64,000 nucleotides of DNA from CAWAPS01 sp963783945 (GCA_963783945.1 CAWAPS010000005.1:248001-312000), one strand, 5' to 3'; positions 24,750 to 33,064 are shown, counted from the stretch's first letter. Made by a program: numbers and translations. The notes: generated by a model not told the origin, from the letters alone.

Positions 24750-24787
24750 CGCCCTCCGGCGTACCTAGAGACAGAGGACAGGCAGCA

Positions 24788-25237
24788 ATGAGTCGTCATC
24801 AGACGCGTCCGGACGAACGCGGTCACCGCGCTGACAGTGGCCGTTTGATTTCGCGGAGTGAAAGCTCGGGCGACCTCGGCACCGCAGTGGTTGGCACCCT
24901 CGTGGGTTTCCTGATCTTCATGGTGCTGCTGCTCTTCTCCGCTCAGCTGCTCCTTCGCCTGTATGCCACCTCCGCCCTCACATCGGCCGCCACCGGAGCA
25001 GCCGAATCGGTCGCCCAGTCACCCGACCCGCAAGCCAGCGTGGCGGCGGCGGAGGAGTCGGCGCGGAGCCAACTCGGGACCTATGGATCCACCCGCACCA
25101 CCTTTGACTGGAAAGAGGTCGACGCCCAGCAGATCGTGCTCGAGATCCAGGGCGTGAGCCCCGGGTTCCTGCCCTTACCTGCGGCGTGGCGCACCATAGA
25201 TCGAACGGTCACCATCAGAACCGAGAGGTTCCGGTGA
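24788..25237 (+). CDS. TadE-like pseudopilin
   Basis: A 149-residue membrane protein. A charged N-terminus (MSRHQTRPDERGHRADSG...) precedes a single TM segment (TAVVGTLVGFLIFMVLLLFSAQLLLRLY), then an extracytoplasmic domain with the ATSALTSAATGAAESVAQ helix seen in TadE proteins. ATG 24788 is used. Its stop overlaps the next start (TGATG). TadE-like proteins are minor pilins needed for Flp pilus assembly. Confidence 0.72.
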   Translation: MSRHQTRPDERGHRADSGRLISRSESSGDLGTAVVGTLVGFLIFMVLLLFSAQLLLRLYATSALTSAATGAAESVAQSPDPQASVAAAEESARSQLGTYGSTRTTFDWKEVDAQQIVLEIQGVSPGFLPLPAAWRTIDRTVTIRTERFR

Positions 25238-25695
25238 TGGCCCAGCCTTCCGGCCGGCGTGGTGTGGACGAGGCCGGCTTCGTGGGGGGGTTCGAGGGTC
25301 TGCTCTTCGGGCTGCTGGTTTTCGTGGTCGGGACGCTGCTCGTGGCGGCGGCGTGGGGCGTGGTCGATACCAAGACGGCGGTCGACGTGTCCGCCCGCCA
25401 GGCCGCCCGGACTTATGTGGAGGCTCCCGATGCCACCCTCGCAGGCGCGGAGGCCCAAGAGGCGGCCGATGCCGCACTGTCGGGCTACGGGCGCGATCCC
25501 TCGAAGGCCAAGGTGGTCCTGGTCCAAGGCAGCTTTTCGCGGTGCGACCGCATAACCGTCGCGGTCTCCTACCGTGCGCCCCTGATGATCCTCCCCTTCG
25601 TCGGGCGGGTCGGCACGGGGATGCCCGTGCGGGCGGAACATTCGGAGCTGGTCGATCCGTACCGCAGCGGGCTGGCTGGGACGGCGGGGTGCTGA
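25237..25695 (+). CDS. TadE-like pseudopilin, second copy
   Basis: A 152-residue protein. After a short basic leader (MAQPSGRRGVDEAGFVGG), a TM helix (LLFGLLVFVVGTLLVAAAWGVVDTKTAVDVSARQAARTYVEA) leads into an extracytoplasmic domain, the layout of TadE. There is weak resemblance to the preceding gene, which may reflect duplication. ATG 25237 overlaps the upstream stop, and its own stop overlaps the next start (TGATG), giving a tightly coupled trio. Confidence 0.68.
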   Translation: MAQPSGRRGVDEAGFVGGFEGLLFGLLVFVVGTLLVAAAWGVVDTKTAVDVSARQAARTYVEAPDATLAGAEAQEAADAALSGYGRDPSKAKVVLVQGSFSRCDRITVAVSYRAPLMILPFVGRVGTGMPVRAEHSELVDPYRSGLAGTAGC

Positions 25696-26198
25696 TGAAA
25701 GTCGCCTCGGGTAGCCGCGATCGGGGAAGCGTCCTGGCCCTCGTTCCCGCCGGACTCCTGGTCCTCATGATTCTGGCCGCTCTCGCCGTGGACAGCGCGG
25801 TGGCGTACCTCGGTCAGCAACAGCTTCACGACGCGTTGTCTGCGGCGGCCAACGACGCGGTAACACGCGGCCTGAATCAAGGTTCGTTCTACGGCGAGGG
25901 TGTGGTCGGGCTGGATTCCGCCAGTGTCGGACAAGCGATCTGTCTTTCGGTCGTGGCCCAGGACGACACTGGCTTGCACCACTTGCACCTGTGGATGTCG
26001 GTGGACGGCCAATCAATCCACGTAGTGGGCACGGCGGTAGTGGACGCCGTGTTCGGCCGAGCCATTCCTGGCTTCGGTACCCGTACCGTTCGCTCGTCCG
26101 CCGATGCCGTCGTGACAAGTAGCCCCCTCCAGGGCCGGTCGACGTCGCCAGGCGAATCCCGGAGTGCCTTGACCCCGCTGAATTGCGCGAGTGGGTGA
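25695..26198 (+). CDS. TadG-like putative Flp pilus-assembly protein
   Basis: A 167-residue protein that opens MKVASGSRDRGSVLALVPAGLLVLMILAALAVDSAVAYLGQQQLHDALSAAANDAV in reading order, the layout of the TadE/G N-terminal domain: one TM helix and then an amphipathic helix. It lacks the vWA domain of full-length TadG. The C-terminal half is extracytoplasmic and ends in a Ser/Thr-rich tail. ATG 25695 overlaps the upstream stop. It is the last + strand tad gene; the next gene is convergent at 26239. Confidence 0.68.
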   Translation: MKVASGSRDRGSVLALVPAGLLVLMILAALAVDSAVAYLGQQQLHDALSAAANDAVTRGLNQGSFYGEGVVGLDSASVGQAICLSVVAQDDTGLHHLHLWMSVDGQSIHVVGTAVVDAVFGRAIPGFGTRTVRSSADAVVTSSPLQGRSTSPGESRSALTPLNCASG

Positions 26199-26238
26199 GG
26201 GTTCAGTTAGCCCGGCGGGCGGCCGGGGCCGCGCCAAA

Positions 26239-26742
26239 TCACCCGGGCTTGTTCGCCTGGCCTAGCTGGACGGCCTGGCTCAAGCTCAGCAGCGCCTGCA
26301 CGCTGGCGGTGAGGTGAGTCTGGACCGTCGCCGATCCGGCTGGGCCTGGCCGATCGGCGTCGATCGTCGTCACCGCTTGCGCCAGCTGGTTGATCGCGAT
26401 GGTCCAGGCGGAGGGAGCCGGCGCCTCGGGCGGCCCCGGCGGTGGCTTCATGGTCCGGGCCCGCTCCAGGTCCGAGCGCAGCGCCTGCGCGGCCGACGAT
26501 CCCGCTGCCAGCCCGGTGTTGTCGGCATGGGAGAGTTGGCGGATAAGGACACCCTGGTCCTGCACCAGCGCGGTGACCAGCGGAGTCGCCGAGCGGGACC
26601 ACGCCGCCAAGGCCAGCTGACCCTGACCGGCTGCCGGCCTCGACTTGGGCCCGGAGTCGAGCAACCCTGAAGCGAAGGCGACGGCAACGACGATGACGAC
26701 CGCGATCGCCCCCTCCAGCAAGACGATGCGGACACGCGGCAA
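26239..26742 (-). CDS. Single-TM protein of unknown function (coding probably extends upstream to about 27060)
   Basis: From TTG 26742 this gives 167 residues: basic start, TM helix (LLEGAIAVVIVVAVAFASGLL), then a helical Ala/Gln-rich extracytoplasmic domain. The same frame stays open upstream to a TAG near 27072. It translates to a plausible cytoplasmic tail (an acidic/Pro segment, eight consecutive prolines, then an Arg-rich juxtamembrane run) but contains no ATG, GTG or TTG. The only start-like codon there is CTG 27060. Gene position inside the Tad/NucS region is the only clue to function. Not recognised. Confidence 0.5.
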   Translation of the reverse strand: MPRVRIVLLEGAIAVVIVVAVAFASGLLDSGPKSRPAAGQGQLALAAWSRSATPLVTALVQDQGVLIRQLSHADNTGLAAGSSAAQALRSDLERARTMKPPPGPPEAPAPSAWTIAINQLAQAVTTIDADRPGPAGSATVQTHLTASVQALLSLSQAVQLGQANKPG

Positions 26743-27127
26743 CCGCCGGGGACCAACCCTCCGGCGTAGTCGGGGTGGCCAGCCCGGAACCGACCTCGCG
26801 GGTCGGCGAGTTCTAGGCGGAGGTGGGGGTGGCGGAGGAACGAACTTGTGGACGGGGCCGGTCGTCGATCGCGCCCGAGCGGCCGGGGGTTCCGCGGCTG
26901 GCCGCCCCCATTTGCCGGTGCCGACGGGGACCGGGCCGGGAAAGCGGGCGCGTCGAAGCGACGGTCTGTGTTCCTTTTCCCCCTCGCACGGGTCCGGCAG
27001 AACGGCGGCCGGCCAGTCCGAGGCGGGCGGACGTTCGGTGGTCTCGATAACGGTGGCCAGGAGGCCAGGCTATGCGGGCGTACCCTTGCGGACGCGGCAC
27101 CTCACTCTGGGGCAGAATGACCCCTTC

Positions 27128-27787
27128 ATGCGCCTCGTCATCGCGACCTGCACTGTCGATTACGAGGGCCGGCTGTCGGCCCACCTGCCTCGGGCGTCGC
27201 GCCTGCTGATGGTCAAAGCGGACGGATCGGTGTCGGTGCACTCGGACGGCGGCGCCTACAAACCGCTCAACTGGATGTCGCCGCCCTGTCAGCTGCGCAC
27301 CGAGCCGGGCGTCTGGACCGTCACCAACGCCAAAGGCGAGACCCTCACCATCACCATCGACGACGTCCATTGGGAGGTGGATCACGACCTCGGCCTCGAT
27401 CCCGGCCTGGAGAAGGACGGCGTAGAGGCCCACCTCCAGCAGCTCCTGGCCGCGAATCCCCAGGTTCTTGCCGAAGGGATGCGGCTGATCCGCCGGGAGT
27501 ACCCGACTGACATCGGGCCGGTCGATCTCCTGTGCCGCGATGCCCAGGGTCGGGTGGTGGCGGTCGAGATCAAGCGGCGCGGGGAAATCGACGGGGTCGA
27601 GCAGCTGGCCCGATATCTCGAACGGCTCGAGCGCGACGGCCGTTTGCGCCCGGTGCGAGGGCTGTTTGCGGCCCAGCAGATCAAGCCGCAGGCGAAAGTG
27701 CTGGCCGCGGCTCGGGGGATCGAGTGCATCGAGGTCGACTACGACCAGCTGCGGGGCGCCGAGCCGGCGAGCCTCACCCTTTTCTAG
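27128..27787 (+). CDS. nucS: Endonuclease NucS (EndoMS), non-canonical mismatch repair
   Basis: A 219-residue mismatch-specific endonuclease that replaces MutS/MutL in most actinobacteria. The N-terminal dimerisation domain begins MRLVIATCTVDYEGRLSAHL. The RecB-like nuclease domain contains the catalytic series IGPVDLLCRD ... VAVEIKRRG (Asp, Glu, Lys). The C-terminal SLTLF is like the beta-clamp-binding tail of NucS. ATG 27128 aligns with known N-termini; the open frame runs further upstream but is not homologous. About 170 AT-richer bases with a 9-bp inverted repeat separate it from convergent cpaE. Confidence 0.94.
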   Translation: MRLVIATCTVDYEGRLSAHLPRASRLLMVKADGSVSVHSDGGAYKPLNWMSPPCQLRTEPGVWTVTNAKGETLTITIDDVHWEVDHDLGLDPGLEKDGVEAHLQQLLAANPQVLAEGMRLIRREYPTDIGPVDLLCRDAQGRVVAVEIKRRGEIDGVEQLARYLERLERDGRLRPVRGLFAAQQIKPQAKVLAAARGIECIEVDYDQLRGAEPASLTLF

Positions 27788-27954
27788 GCGTCATTTCGAT
27801 TTCTCGGCGTTGAAACGCAGGAATTACGTGGCAATTCTGCACCGAGATTCCAAATTGTTGCCGAGAAAATGGGCGGCCGGGTCGCTGGTCAGGTTCTGCC
27901 TATGGCGTCAACGCGGTGCGTGGCGCCCGCCGGCGCCCGCGCCGGCTATACCTC
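27788..27954. other. AT-richer convergent intergenic region with inverted repeat
   Basis: No gene is seen between nucS and cpaE. The region is less GC-rich than its flanks and has TTTCTCGGC (27800-27808) and GCCGAGAAA (27860-27868) as a perfect 9-bp inverted repeat across 51 bases. A terminator function for the convergent genes is possible but unproven because the loop is long. Confidence 0.35.
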
Positions 27955-29259
27955 TCAGCCCGTCCCGGACTCGATCTCCGGATCGGCCCAGGTCCCGAGC
28001 GACCCCGGCTGCACCCGGGTGGGCGCGACGACCGGCGGCGCGGCATCCGCTTGCCGGGCCGCCACGGCCTGAACCGCTCGGACGAGAGGAGTGACCACCG
28101 CGGCGGGCAGAGGCGCTCCCTGCCGCAGGACATCCTCCAGCTTGCGCTCCGGGATCGCCACCGGAGAGGCGAGGGCCATCCCGGCGCCGGTTAACAGGAC
28201 GGCCAGGGCTCGGGCCGACTCCGCCCGCGCCCGGGGGTTGCGGGGGGAGTGGTTGACAACGGCCACGATTCTCCCGGTCGGCACGCCGGCCTGGCCCAGA
28301 GACCGGATCAGTCCGGCGAGGGAATGAACCCCTTTCATCCCCGGTGCGCCGACCGCTACGACAACGGTCGATCGAAGCACCGCAGCGCGCGCCAGATGGT
28401 TGCGTTCCTCGACATCCATAGATCCGCCATCGGGCTCGCCCTCCAGGTCCCCGGTGACGTCGGCGACCACGACCTGAAAGGCGCGACGAACCCCCTCGAT
28501 CGTGGCGTCGATGGCCCGAGGCCGGAGGACCGCCCACGCCTCGGGCCGGCGCAGCCCGAGGAGCAGCCGGTAGCCCCGCCGCGGCACGTCGAAGGTGGTG
28601 CGCCGGACCTCGTCGGGGTCGGGGCGGCTGAGGCGGTGGGCCTCCACCAGCTCCTGAACGCCCGGTCCGAGGTCGGGGGCGTAGTGCAGCATCGCCTGGT
28701 CGGCCCGGCGGGCCAGATCGGCGAGCAACACCCGCCGGCCGTTGCGGGCGTCACCGGCGAGGCCCTGAGCCAGGGCGATGGCCATGGTCGACGCTCCCGT
28801 CCCGCCCGGCCCGCACACGGCGAACAGCTGGGCCAGCCACAGGGGGGCAGCCGGGTCGTCGATCACCGGAGGCACCCGGTCTCCGCGCCCGATCCTCTGG
28901 CAGTGGGCCGCCAGGACCTCGAGCAGTTCGTCCTGACCGAAGTCTCCGGGCAGCTCGGCCGCCACGCCCAGGTCGGCGGAGGGAAACGACGGCCCCGGGC
29001 CACTTCGCACCACGATGACCTGGGCCAAGGACTCGAGCGCGCAGTCGACCAGGTCCCGATCCAGGGACGGAACGCTGGCGTCGACCAGCAGAGCCGAGTA
29101 CCGCCGGCCCGATGTCAATCGCACCCGGACCTCGTCCGCCGACACGCACTTGACGAACTCGGCGGCGATGGCGGCCGATGTCGTCCAGCGGGCTACCGCC
29201 TCGAACCACGGAGCGCGGGCCGGGGCCAGCCCCAGCAGGACGTAGCGTTCCTGGGTCAC
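27955..29259 (-). CDS. cpaE: CpaE/TadZ-like pilus-localisation ATPase
   Basis: A 434-residue MinD/ParA-family protein. An N-terminal receiver-like domain of about 140 residues (RRYSALLVDASVPSLDRDLVDCALESL) precedes a P-loop domain with FAVCGPGGTGASTMAIALAQGL. The deviant Walker A lacks the signature lysine, which is common in TadZ/CpaE proteins. VLLADLARRADQAML, VVVADVTGD and RIVAVVNHSPRNPRA follow. CpaE proteins position the Tad machine at the pole. GTG 29259 overlaps the cpaB stop (GTGA). Because of the cpaB frameshift, the raw frame reads straight from cpaB into this gene. Confidence 0.85.
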   Translation of the reverse strand: MTQERYVLLGLAPARAPWFEAVARWTTSAAIAAEFVKCVSADEVRVRLTSGRRYSALLVDASVPSLDRDLVDCALESLAQVIVVRSGPGPSFPSADLGVAAELPGDFGQDELLEVLAAHCQRIGRGDRVPPVIDDPAAPLWLAQLFAVCGPGGTGASTMAIALAQGLAGDARNGRRVLLADLARRADQAMLHYAPDLGPGVQELVEAHRLSRPDPDEVRRTTFDVPRRGYRLLLGLRRPEAWAVLRPRAIDATIEGVRRAFQVVVADVTGDLEGEPDGGSMDVEERNHLARAAVLRSTVVVAVGAPGMKGVHSLAGLIRSLGQAGVPTGRIVAVVNHSPRNPRARAESARALAVLLTGAGMALASPVAIPERKLEDVLRQGAPLPAAVVTPLVRAVQAVAARQADAAPPVVAPTRVQPGSLGTWADPEIESGTG

Positions 29260-30099
29260 CGGCCGGTGCTTCCGGGCCCCGGTCCGACTCCGTCGGACGG
29301 TTCCGCTGCCACCAGGGTGACTGACCCGGCCTGGGCGGCCTGCACCACCCCCTCGACCTCGCTCAGGCTGCTCACCCCGAGGGTCACCAACGCGCTCGAC
29401 GGGCCCGACAGCAGATTCGAGCCCGAGCGGTCGATCGAGATGAGCGTGGCGCCCCGCGCCACGACCGACACGGCAGACGACCCGCTGCCATCGGTCCCGC
29501 CGCCGGGGGGGGAGCCCGCTGCCGGCGCTCCCGGTCCCGCCGCTCGCCGCCCCGGCCGTGCCTGCCGTCGCCAGCACGTCCACGCTCTGGCCCGCTTCAA
29601 GCCCGGCCAGCGACGCCGGGTCGACCGCGATGCTCACCGGTCTGGTCGCCGGCTGGGCCCGAACCGGCACGAGCATCGACGACTGCAGCAGCTCGCCCGG
29701 CTGCACCGTCACCACCACCGCCCGGCCCACCAGGACATCCGGCTGGCGGAAGGCGGTGCTCCGGGAGCCCGCCGGCAAAGCGATCTTCGCCGTGCCGACG
29801 TCGCCGGGCCCGATGACAGATCCGCTGGGCAGGGTGCGAGATGCCACCACGAACTGCTGACCGCTGCCGCCGCCATTGGCCAGCGCGGCGGCGAACACCA
29901 CGATGGCGGCCACCGCCACCAGGAAACCGCCGGCGACCGCCCGGCCTGTCGGCAGGGCCCGGCGGCGACCTAGGATTATCCCGGCTCGGGGAGCCGCGGC
30001 CGCCCCGTCTGGGGAATCCGGGCCGAAGCCTCTGTCCGACCCGGCCGGTCCGGACCTCCCGGCGGGTTCCGACCCCCCTTCAGCGATCCGCCGAGCCAC
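29256..30099 (-). pseudogene. cpaB: CpaB/RcpC-like SAF-domain protein, frameshifted at a G8 run
   Basis: The N-terminal 200 residues carry a TM helix (VAGGFLVAVAAIVVFAAALANG) and an SAF domain (VVASRTLPSGSVIGPGDVGTAKIALP, then VVVTVQPGELLQSSMLVPV, then VSIAVDPASLAGLEAGQSVDVLATAG). At eight consecutive G (29505-29512, + strand) the coherent reading moves to another frame: PPGGGTDGSGSSAVSVVARGATLISIDRSGSN, ending at the TGA 29258-29256. Total length is 844 bases, one more than a multiple of three. Either a sequencing/assembly error or phase variation explains it. CpaB would be the Tad periplasmic subunit. Confidence 0.75.
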
Positions 30100-30144
30100 A
30101 CATGAAATCTATCGAGAATCCACCGACTTGTCTATCGGGTCGCT

Positions 30145-30150
30145 TATTAT
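30145..30150 (+). promoter_or_regulatory. -10 box TATTAT, predicted leaderless start of the HTH gene
   Basis: TATTAT is followed by exactly seven bases and the ATG at 30158, the same architecture as the pseudokinase promoter. No convincing -35 hexamer lies 16-18 bases upstream, so activator help is possible. It also argues against ATG 30149, which lies inside the box. Confidence 0.4.
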
Positions 30151-30157
30151 GACGCCC

Positions 30158-30415
30158 ATGACTGAAGCGATCCACTGGATGGGCACGCGCGAGGCCTGTG
30201 AGCGGCTCGGTGTGACCTTGCGCACCCTCTACCGGTTCATCGACGAGGGGCAGCTCCCGGCGTACAAGATGGGTCGCGTCATCCGGGTACAGGAGTCAGA
30301 CGTAGACGATTTCATCGCTCGGATGCGCATCGCGCCAGGGACCTTGGAGCATCTCTACCCGGAGCCCAAGCCACGCGAACAGCGTGAGCACGCCATGGGA
30401 GAGGCGGAGGCCTGA
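30158..30415 (+). CDS. Excisionase-type helix-turn-helix DNA-binding protein
   Basis: An 85-residue small DNA-binding protein of the MerR/Xis winged-helix type. The domain is WMGTREACERLGVTLRTLYRFIDEGQLPAYKMGRVIRVQESDVDDFIARM, with the typical 'QLPAYKMGRVIRV' wing. A short charged tail follows. ATG 30158 is preferred; ATG 30149 would add three residues and overlap the likely -10 box. It stands alone between cpaB (divergent) and a convergent conserved gene. A role as a chromosomal regulator rather than a phage excisionase is more likely, since no phage genes are near. Confidence 0.8.
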   Translation: MTEAIHWMGTREACERLGVTLRTLYRFIDEGQLPAYKMGRVIRVQESDVDDFIARMRIAPGTLEHLYPEPKPREQREHAMGEAEA

Positions 30416-30444
30416 CCCGAGCCCACCAGGCCACCAACAGGTGC

Positions 30445-30996
30445 TCAGCGCACCTCGAGATAGGTGAGCGATCCCACCGGCACATAGAGGATCCGGCGCG
30501 CCGGTGGACCCGTCCGCAGACACACCACGTCCTCACCGGCGCTGGTCAGCTCGCCTTCGATGCGGTCCGCCCCGGCGCGCACCACTACCGGTGCCCTGTC
30601 CTCGGCCATGGCGGCCAGTGCGCTGACCAGGGACAGTGTGAGCACCGGGTTCCGATCGCCGGCGGGAGCGGCCGGTACCGGCCCTTCCGGTGCCACCGAC
30701 GAGACGGCGGCGAGGGGCACGATCGCCGGCCGGCCGTTGAGCTGCTCGACCAGGCAGAAGTCCCGGCTGACCCCGACCACCCGGCCGGAGCACCTGTGCT
30801 CTCCTACGCCGATCACGACCGCGGCCGCCCGCTCGGCGAGGTCGACGAGAATCCCGGCCAGGGTGGCCGCGGCGGCCGACTGCTCGCGCATCCGGCGCTC
30901 CCGGGATCGGTCGCGGACCGCCTCGGCGACCCGCTCGGAGGCGGCCCAACGGGCAAACGCGGCGGCCAGTTCGTCACCGCCTCGGCCGTCACCCAT
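30445..30996 (-). CDS. Conserved protein with two Sm-like beta-barrel halves, unknown function
   Basis: A 183-residue protein not assigned to a named family by me. A helical N-terminus (FARWAASERVAEAVRDRSRERRMREQSAAAATLAGILVDLAERA) is followed by two similar beta-rich segments: CSGRVVGVSRDFCLVEQ ... PAIVPLAAVSSV and IEGELTSAGEDVVCLRTG ... ILYVPVGSLTYLEV. Each looks like an Sm/SH3-type barrel with a G-x-V/L ... VP-x-x-x-V pattern. Nucleic-acid binding is an inference. It is convergent with the HTH gene (29 bases) and divergent from the HIT gene (25 bases). Confidence 0.6.
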   Translation of the reverse strand: MGDGRGGDELAAAFARWAASERVAEAVRDRSRERRMREQSAAAATLAGILVDLAERAAAVVIGVGEHRCSGRVVGVSRDFCLVEQLNGRPAIVPLAAVSSVAPEGPVPAAPAGDRNPVLTLSLVSALAAMAEDRAPVVVRAGADRIEGELTSAGEDVVCLRTGPPARRILYVPVGSLTYLEVR

Positions 30997-31021
30997 GGCG
31001 AGTCACGGTAGCGTCAGGCCG

Positions 31022-31378
31022 ATGGCTGACTGCCTGTTCTGCCGAATCGTGGCCGGTGACGTCCCTTCCAGGGAGGCGGCGTCGACCAAGGAAACGTACG
31101 CCTTTCACGACATCGAGCCGGCCGCTCCGGTGCACGTCCTCGTGGTGCCCCGCCAGCACATCACCGACGCCGCGGCGATCGGTCCCGAGCACGCAGAGGT
31201 TCTGGCCGAGATGCTGACGACCGCCCGCACCGTGGCCGAGGCCAGCGGGCTCGATTCCGGCTACCGGCTGGTGTTCAACGTCGGGCCGGACGCCTTGAAC
31301 AGCGTCCCCCATCTCCACCTGCACGTGCTCGGCGGTCGCCAGATGGGCTGGCCGCCGGGGACCGCGGGTGGGTCCTGA
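31022..31378 (+). CDS. HIT family protein (HINT-type nucleotide hydrolase)
   Basis: A 118-residue histidine-triad protein. The N-terminal zinc-type motif CLFCRIVAGDVPS, the SVPHLHLHVLGGRQMGWPPG triad (HLHLHV), and NVGPDA are standard for Hint/YcfF-like purine-nucleoside phosphoramidases. The start is ATG 31022. The 145 bases before phoH contain no other gene but include a TACTCT that could be a -10 box for phoH. Confidence 0.92.
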   Translation: MADCLFCRIVAGDVPSREAASTKETYAFHDIEPAAPVHVLVVPRQHITDAAAIGPEHAEVLAEMLTTARTVAEASGLDSGYRLVFNVGPDALNSVPHLHLHVLGGRQMGWPPGTAGGS

Positions 31379-31523
31379 CCCGTCCCCGATCGGCGCCGGC
31401 GCAATGGCCGTCCCTATCTGCTTTCCCATGAACCACTCGGGTCGGGCCCCAACCGCTCCTGAGCTCGCTGACCGTCCTCGGCGGGCGGCCTAGCCAACGG
31501 GTACTCTGGAGCGGAGCACCCAA

Positions 31524-32528
31524 GTGTCCACGACCGTCACCGTTACCGTTCCCAATCATCTGATGCCGCGGCTCGTTGGCCCCCTCAACGAGAACCTGCG
31601 GCTGGTGGAGGGTGCCTTCGAGGGCACGTCCATCCATACCCGGGGCAACGAGTTCACCATCGACGGCGAAGACGCTGCGGTCGCCGCTCGCCTGGTCGAC
31701 GAACTGCGCCTCCTGCTGGAGCACGGCCAGCCGCTCGATCCGCAGGTGGTGCATCGGACCATCGACATGGTCCGGGCCGACGAGAGACCGTCGGAGGTGC
31801 TTACGGCCGAGCTGCTGCGCTCGGCGCGCGGCCGGTCGGTTCGGCCCAAAACCAGCGGGCAAAAGCGCTACGCCGACGCCATCCGGGACAGCGTTGTCAC
31901 CTTCGGGATCGGCCCCGCCGGCACGGGGAAGAGCTATCTCGCCGTCGCCCTCGCCGTCCAGGCTCTCCAGGCCAAGGACGTCGATCGCATCATCCTGACC
32001 CGACCGGCGGTCGAGGCCGGCGAGCGGTTGGGCTTTCTCCCCGGTGACCTCATGGCCAAGGTCGACCCCTACCTCCGACCCCTTTACGACGCGCTCTACG
32101 ACATGCTCGGCACCGACACCGCCCGCCGGCTGCTCGACGCCGGCACCATCGAGGTGGCACCCCTCGCCTACATGCGCGGTCGGACTCTCAACGACAGTTT
32201 CATCATCCTGGACGAGGCCCAGAACACCACCCCGGAGCAGATGAAGATGTTCCTTACCCGCATCGGATTCGGGTCCAAAGTGGTCGTGACCGGTGATGAC
32301 ACCCAGATTGATCTACCGGGTGGTCGATCGGGCCTGACCGGGCTGGAGAGGGTCCTGTCGGGAATCGAAGGGATGTCCTGGGTGCACCTCGGCCGTCGAG
32401 ACGTGGTGCGCCACCGCATCGTGGCGGACATCGTCGGAGCCTACGAGGCGGCCGAACAGGCGGGTGGAGGATCCACGGACGGGGCGGCCGATGCCGGGGC
32501 GCACGAATCGCGGCGCCGGTCGTCCTGA
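31524..32528 (+). CDS. phoH: PhoH family ATPase
   Basis: A 334-residue protein of the PhoH/YbeZ class. A KH-like N-terminal domain (LVGPLNENLRLVEGAFEGTSIHTRGNEFTIDG) precedes the P-loop ATPase: Walker A GPAGTGKSY, then RPAVEAGERLGFLPGDLMAKVDPYLRPLYD, Walker B FIILDEAQNTTPEQMKMFLTRIG and the VVVTGDDTQIDLP motif. PhoH partners YbeY in ribosome and RNA quality control. GTG 31524 starts it, with GGAGCGGAG upstream. ybeY begins 17 bases after the stop. Confidence 0.93.
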   Translation: MSTTVTVTVPNHLMPRLVGPLNENLRLVEGAFEGTSIHTRGNEFTIDGEDAAVAARLVDELRLLLEHGQPLDPQVVHRTIDMVRADERPSEVLTAELLRSARGRSVRPKTSGQKRYADAIRDSVVTFGIGPAGTGKSYLAVALAVQALQAKDVDRIILTRPAVEAGERLGFLPGDLMAKVDPYLRPLYDALYDMLGTDTARRLLDAGTIEVAPLAYMRGRTLNDSFIILDEAQNTTPEQMKMFLTRIGFGSKVVVTGDDTQIDLPGGRSGLTGLERVLSGIEGMSWVHLGRRDVVRHRIVADIVGAYEAAEQAGGGSTDGAADAGAHESRRRSS

Positions 32529-32545
32529 ACGAGAGCCGAGCAATT

Positions 32546-33064
32546 ATGGCCGTTTCGGTCTTTGCCGCAGATGAGCAATCGGCTCAGCCGGTCGACACCC
32601 TGCGCTGGATAAAACTCGCCGAAGCCGTCCTCGCCGACGAGGGGGTACGGGGGGAGACCGAGGTGTCGATCCTTTTCGTGGATGAGGTGGCGATAGCAGA
32701 CCTGAACTCGCGCTTTCTCGGCAAGGATGGACCCACCGACGTCCTGGCCTTTCCCATCGACGAGGAGCCGGTGGAGGGCGGCCGGTCGCCGGACTCGGGG
32801 GGCACCGGCCCCGGTCTGAACCCGGGACCCGAAGAGGCTCCCACCCTGCTCGGCGACGTGGTTATCTGTCCGTCCGTCGCCCGGCGAAACGCTCCTGAGC
32901 ACGCCGGTACCTACGAGGACGAACTGGCCCTCCTCCTGGTGCACGGCCTGCTCCACCTGCTCGGAATGGATCACGACGATCCCGAGGAGGCCGAGCTCAT
33001 GGAGGCCAAGGAGCGCCAGCTTCTCTCCAAGCATCACAGCCCGCCTGCGGACGGATCGTCTTGA
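32546..33064 (+). CDS. ybeY: Endoribonuclease YbeY
   Basis: A 172-residue zinc-dependent endoribonuclease for 16S rRNA 3' processing. The metal motif is HGLLHLLGMDHDD (H-x3-H-x5-H). Other marks are VAIADLNSRFLGKDGPTDVLAFPID and LLGDVVICPSVARRNA. A Pro/Gly-rich insert (EPVEGGRSPDSGGTGPGLNPGPEEAP) lengthens the protein relative to E. coli. Its stop overlaps the next gene's TTG start (TTGA), indicating coupling. Confidence 0.94.
   Translation: MAVSVFAADEQSAQPVDTLRWIKLAEAVLADEGVRGETEVSILFVDEVAIADLNSRFLGKDGPTDVLAFPIDEEPVEGGRSPDSGGTGPGLNPGPEEAPTLLGDVVICPSVARRNAPEHAGTYEDELALLLVHGLLHLLGMDHDDPEEAELMEAKERQLLSKHHSPPADGSS

Noticed and set aside
27800..27868. Inverted repeat as a rho-independent terminator of nucS
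   Set aside because: The 51-base loop and absence of a T-run make it a weak candidate; kept only as part of the intergenic description.
29256..30099. Genuine 714-residue CpaB-CpaE fusion
   Set aside because: The middle of the fused frame is Arg/Gly-rich nonsense while the alternative frame there gives coherent SAF-protein sequence ending in a GTGA overlap, so a frameshift is the simpler reading.
30158..30415. Phage excisionase in a prophage
   Set aside because: No integrase, structural phage genes or att repeats are nearby; the neighbourhood is chromosomal.
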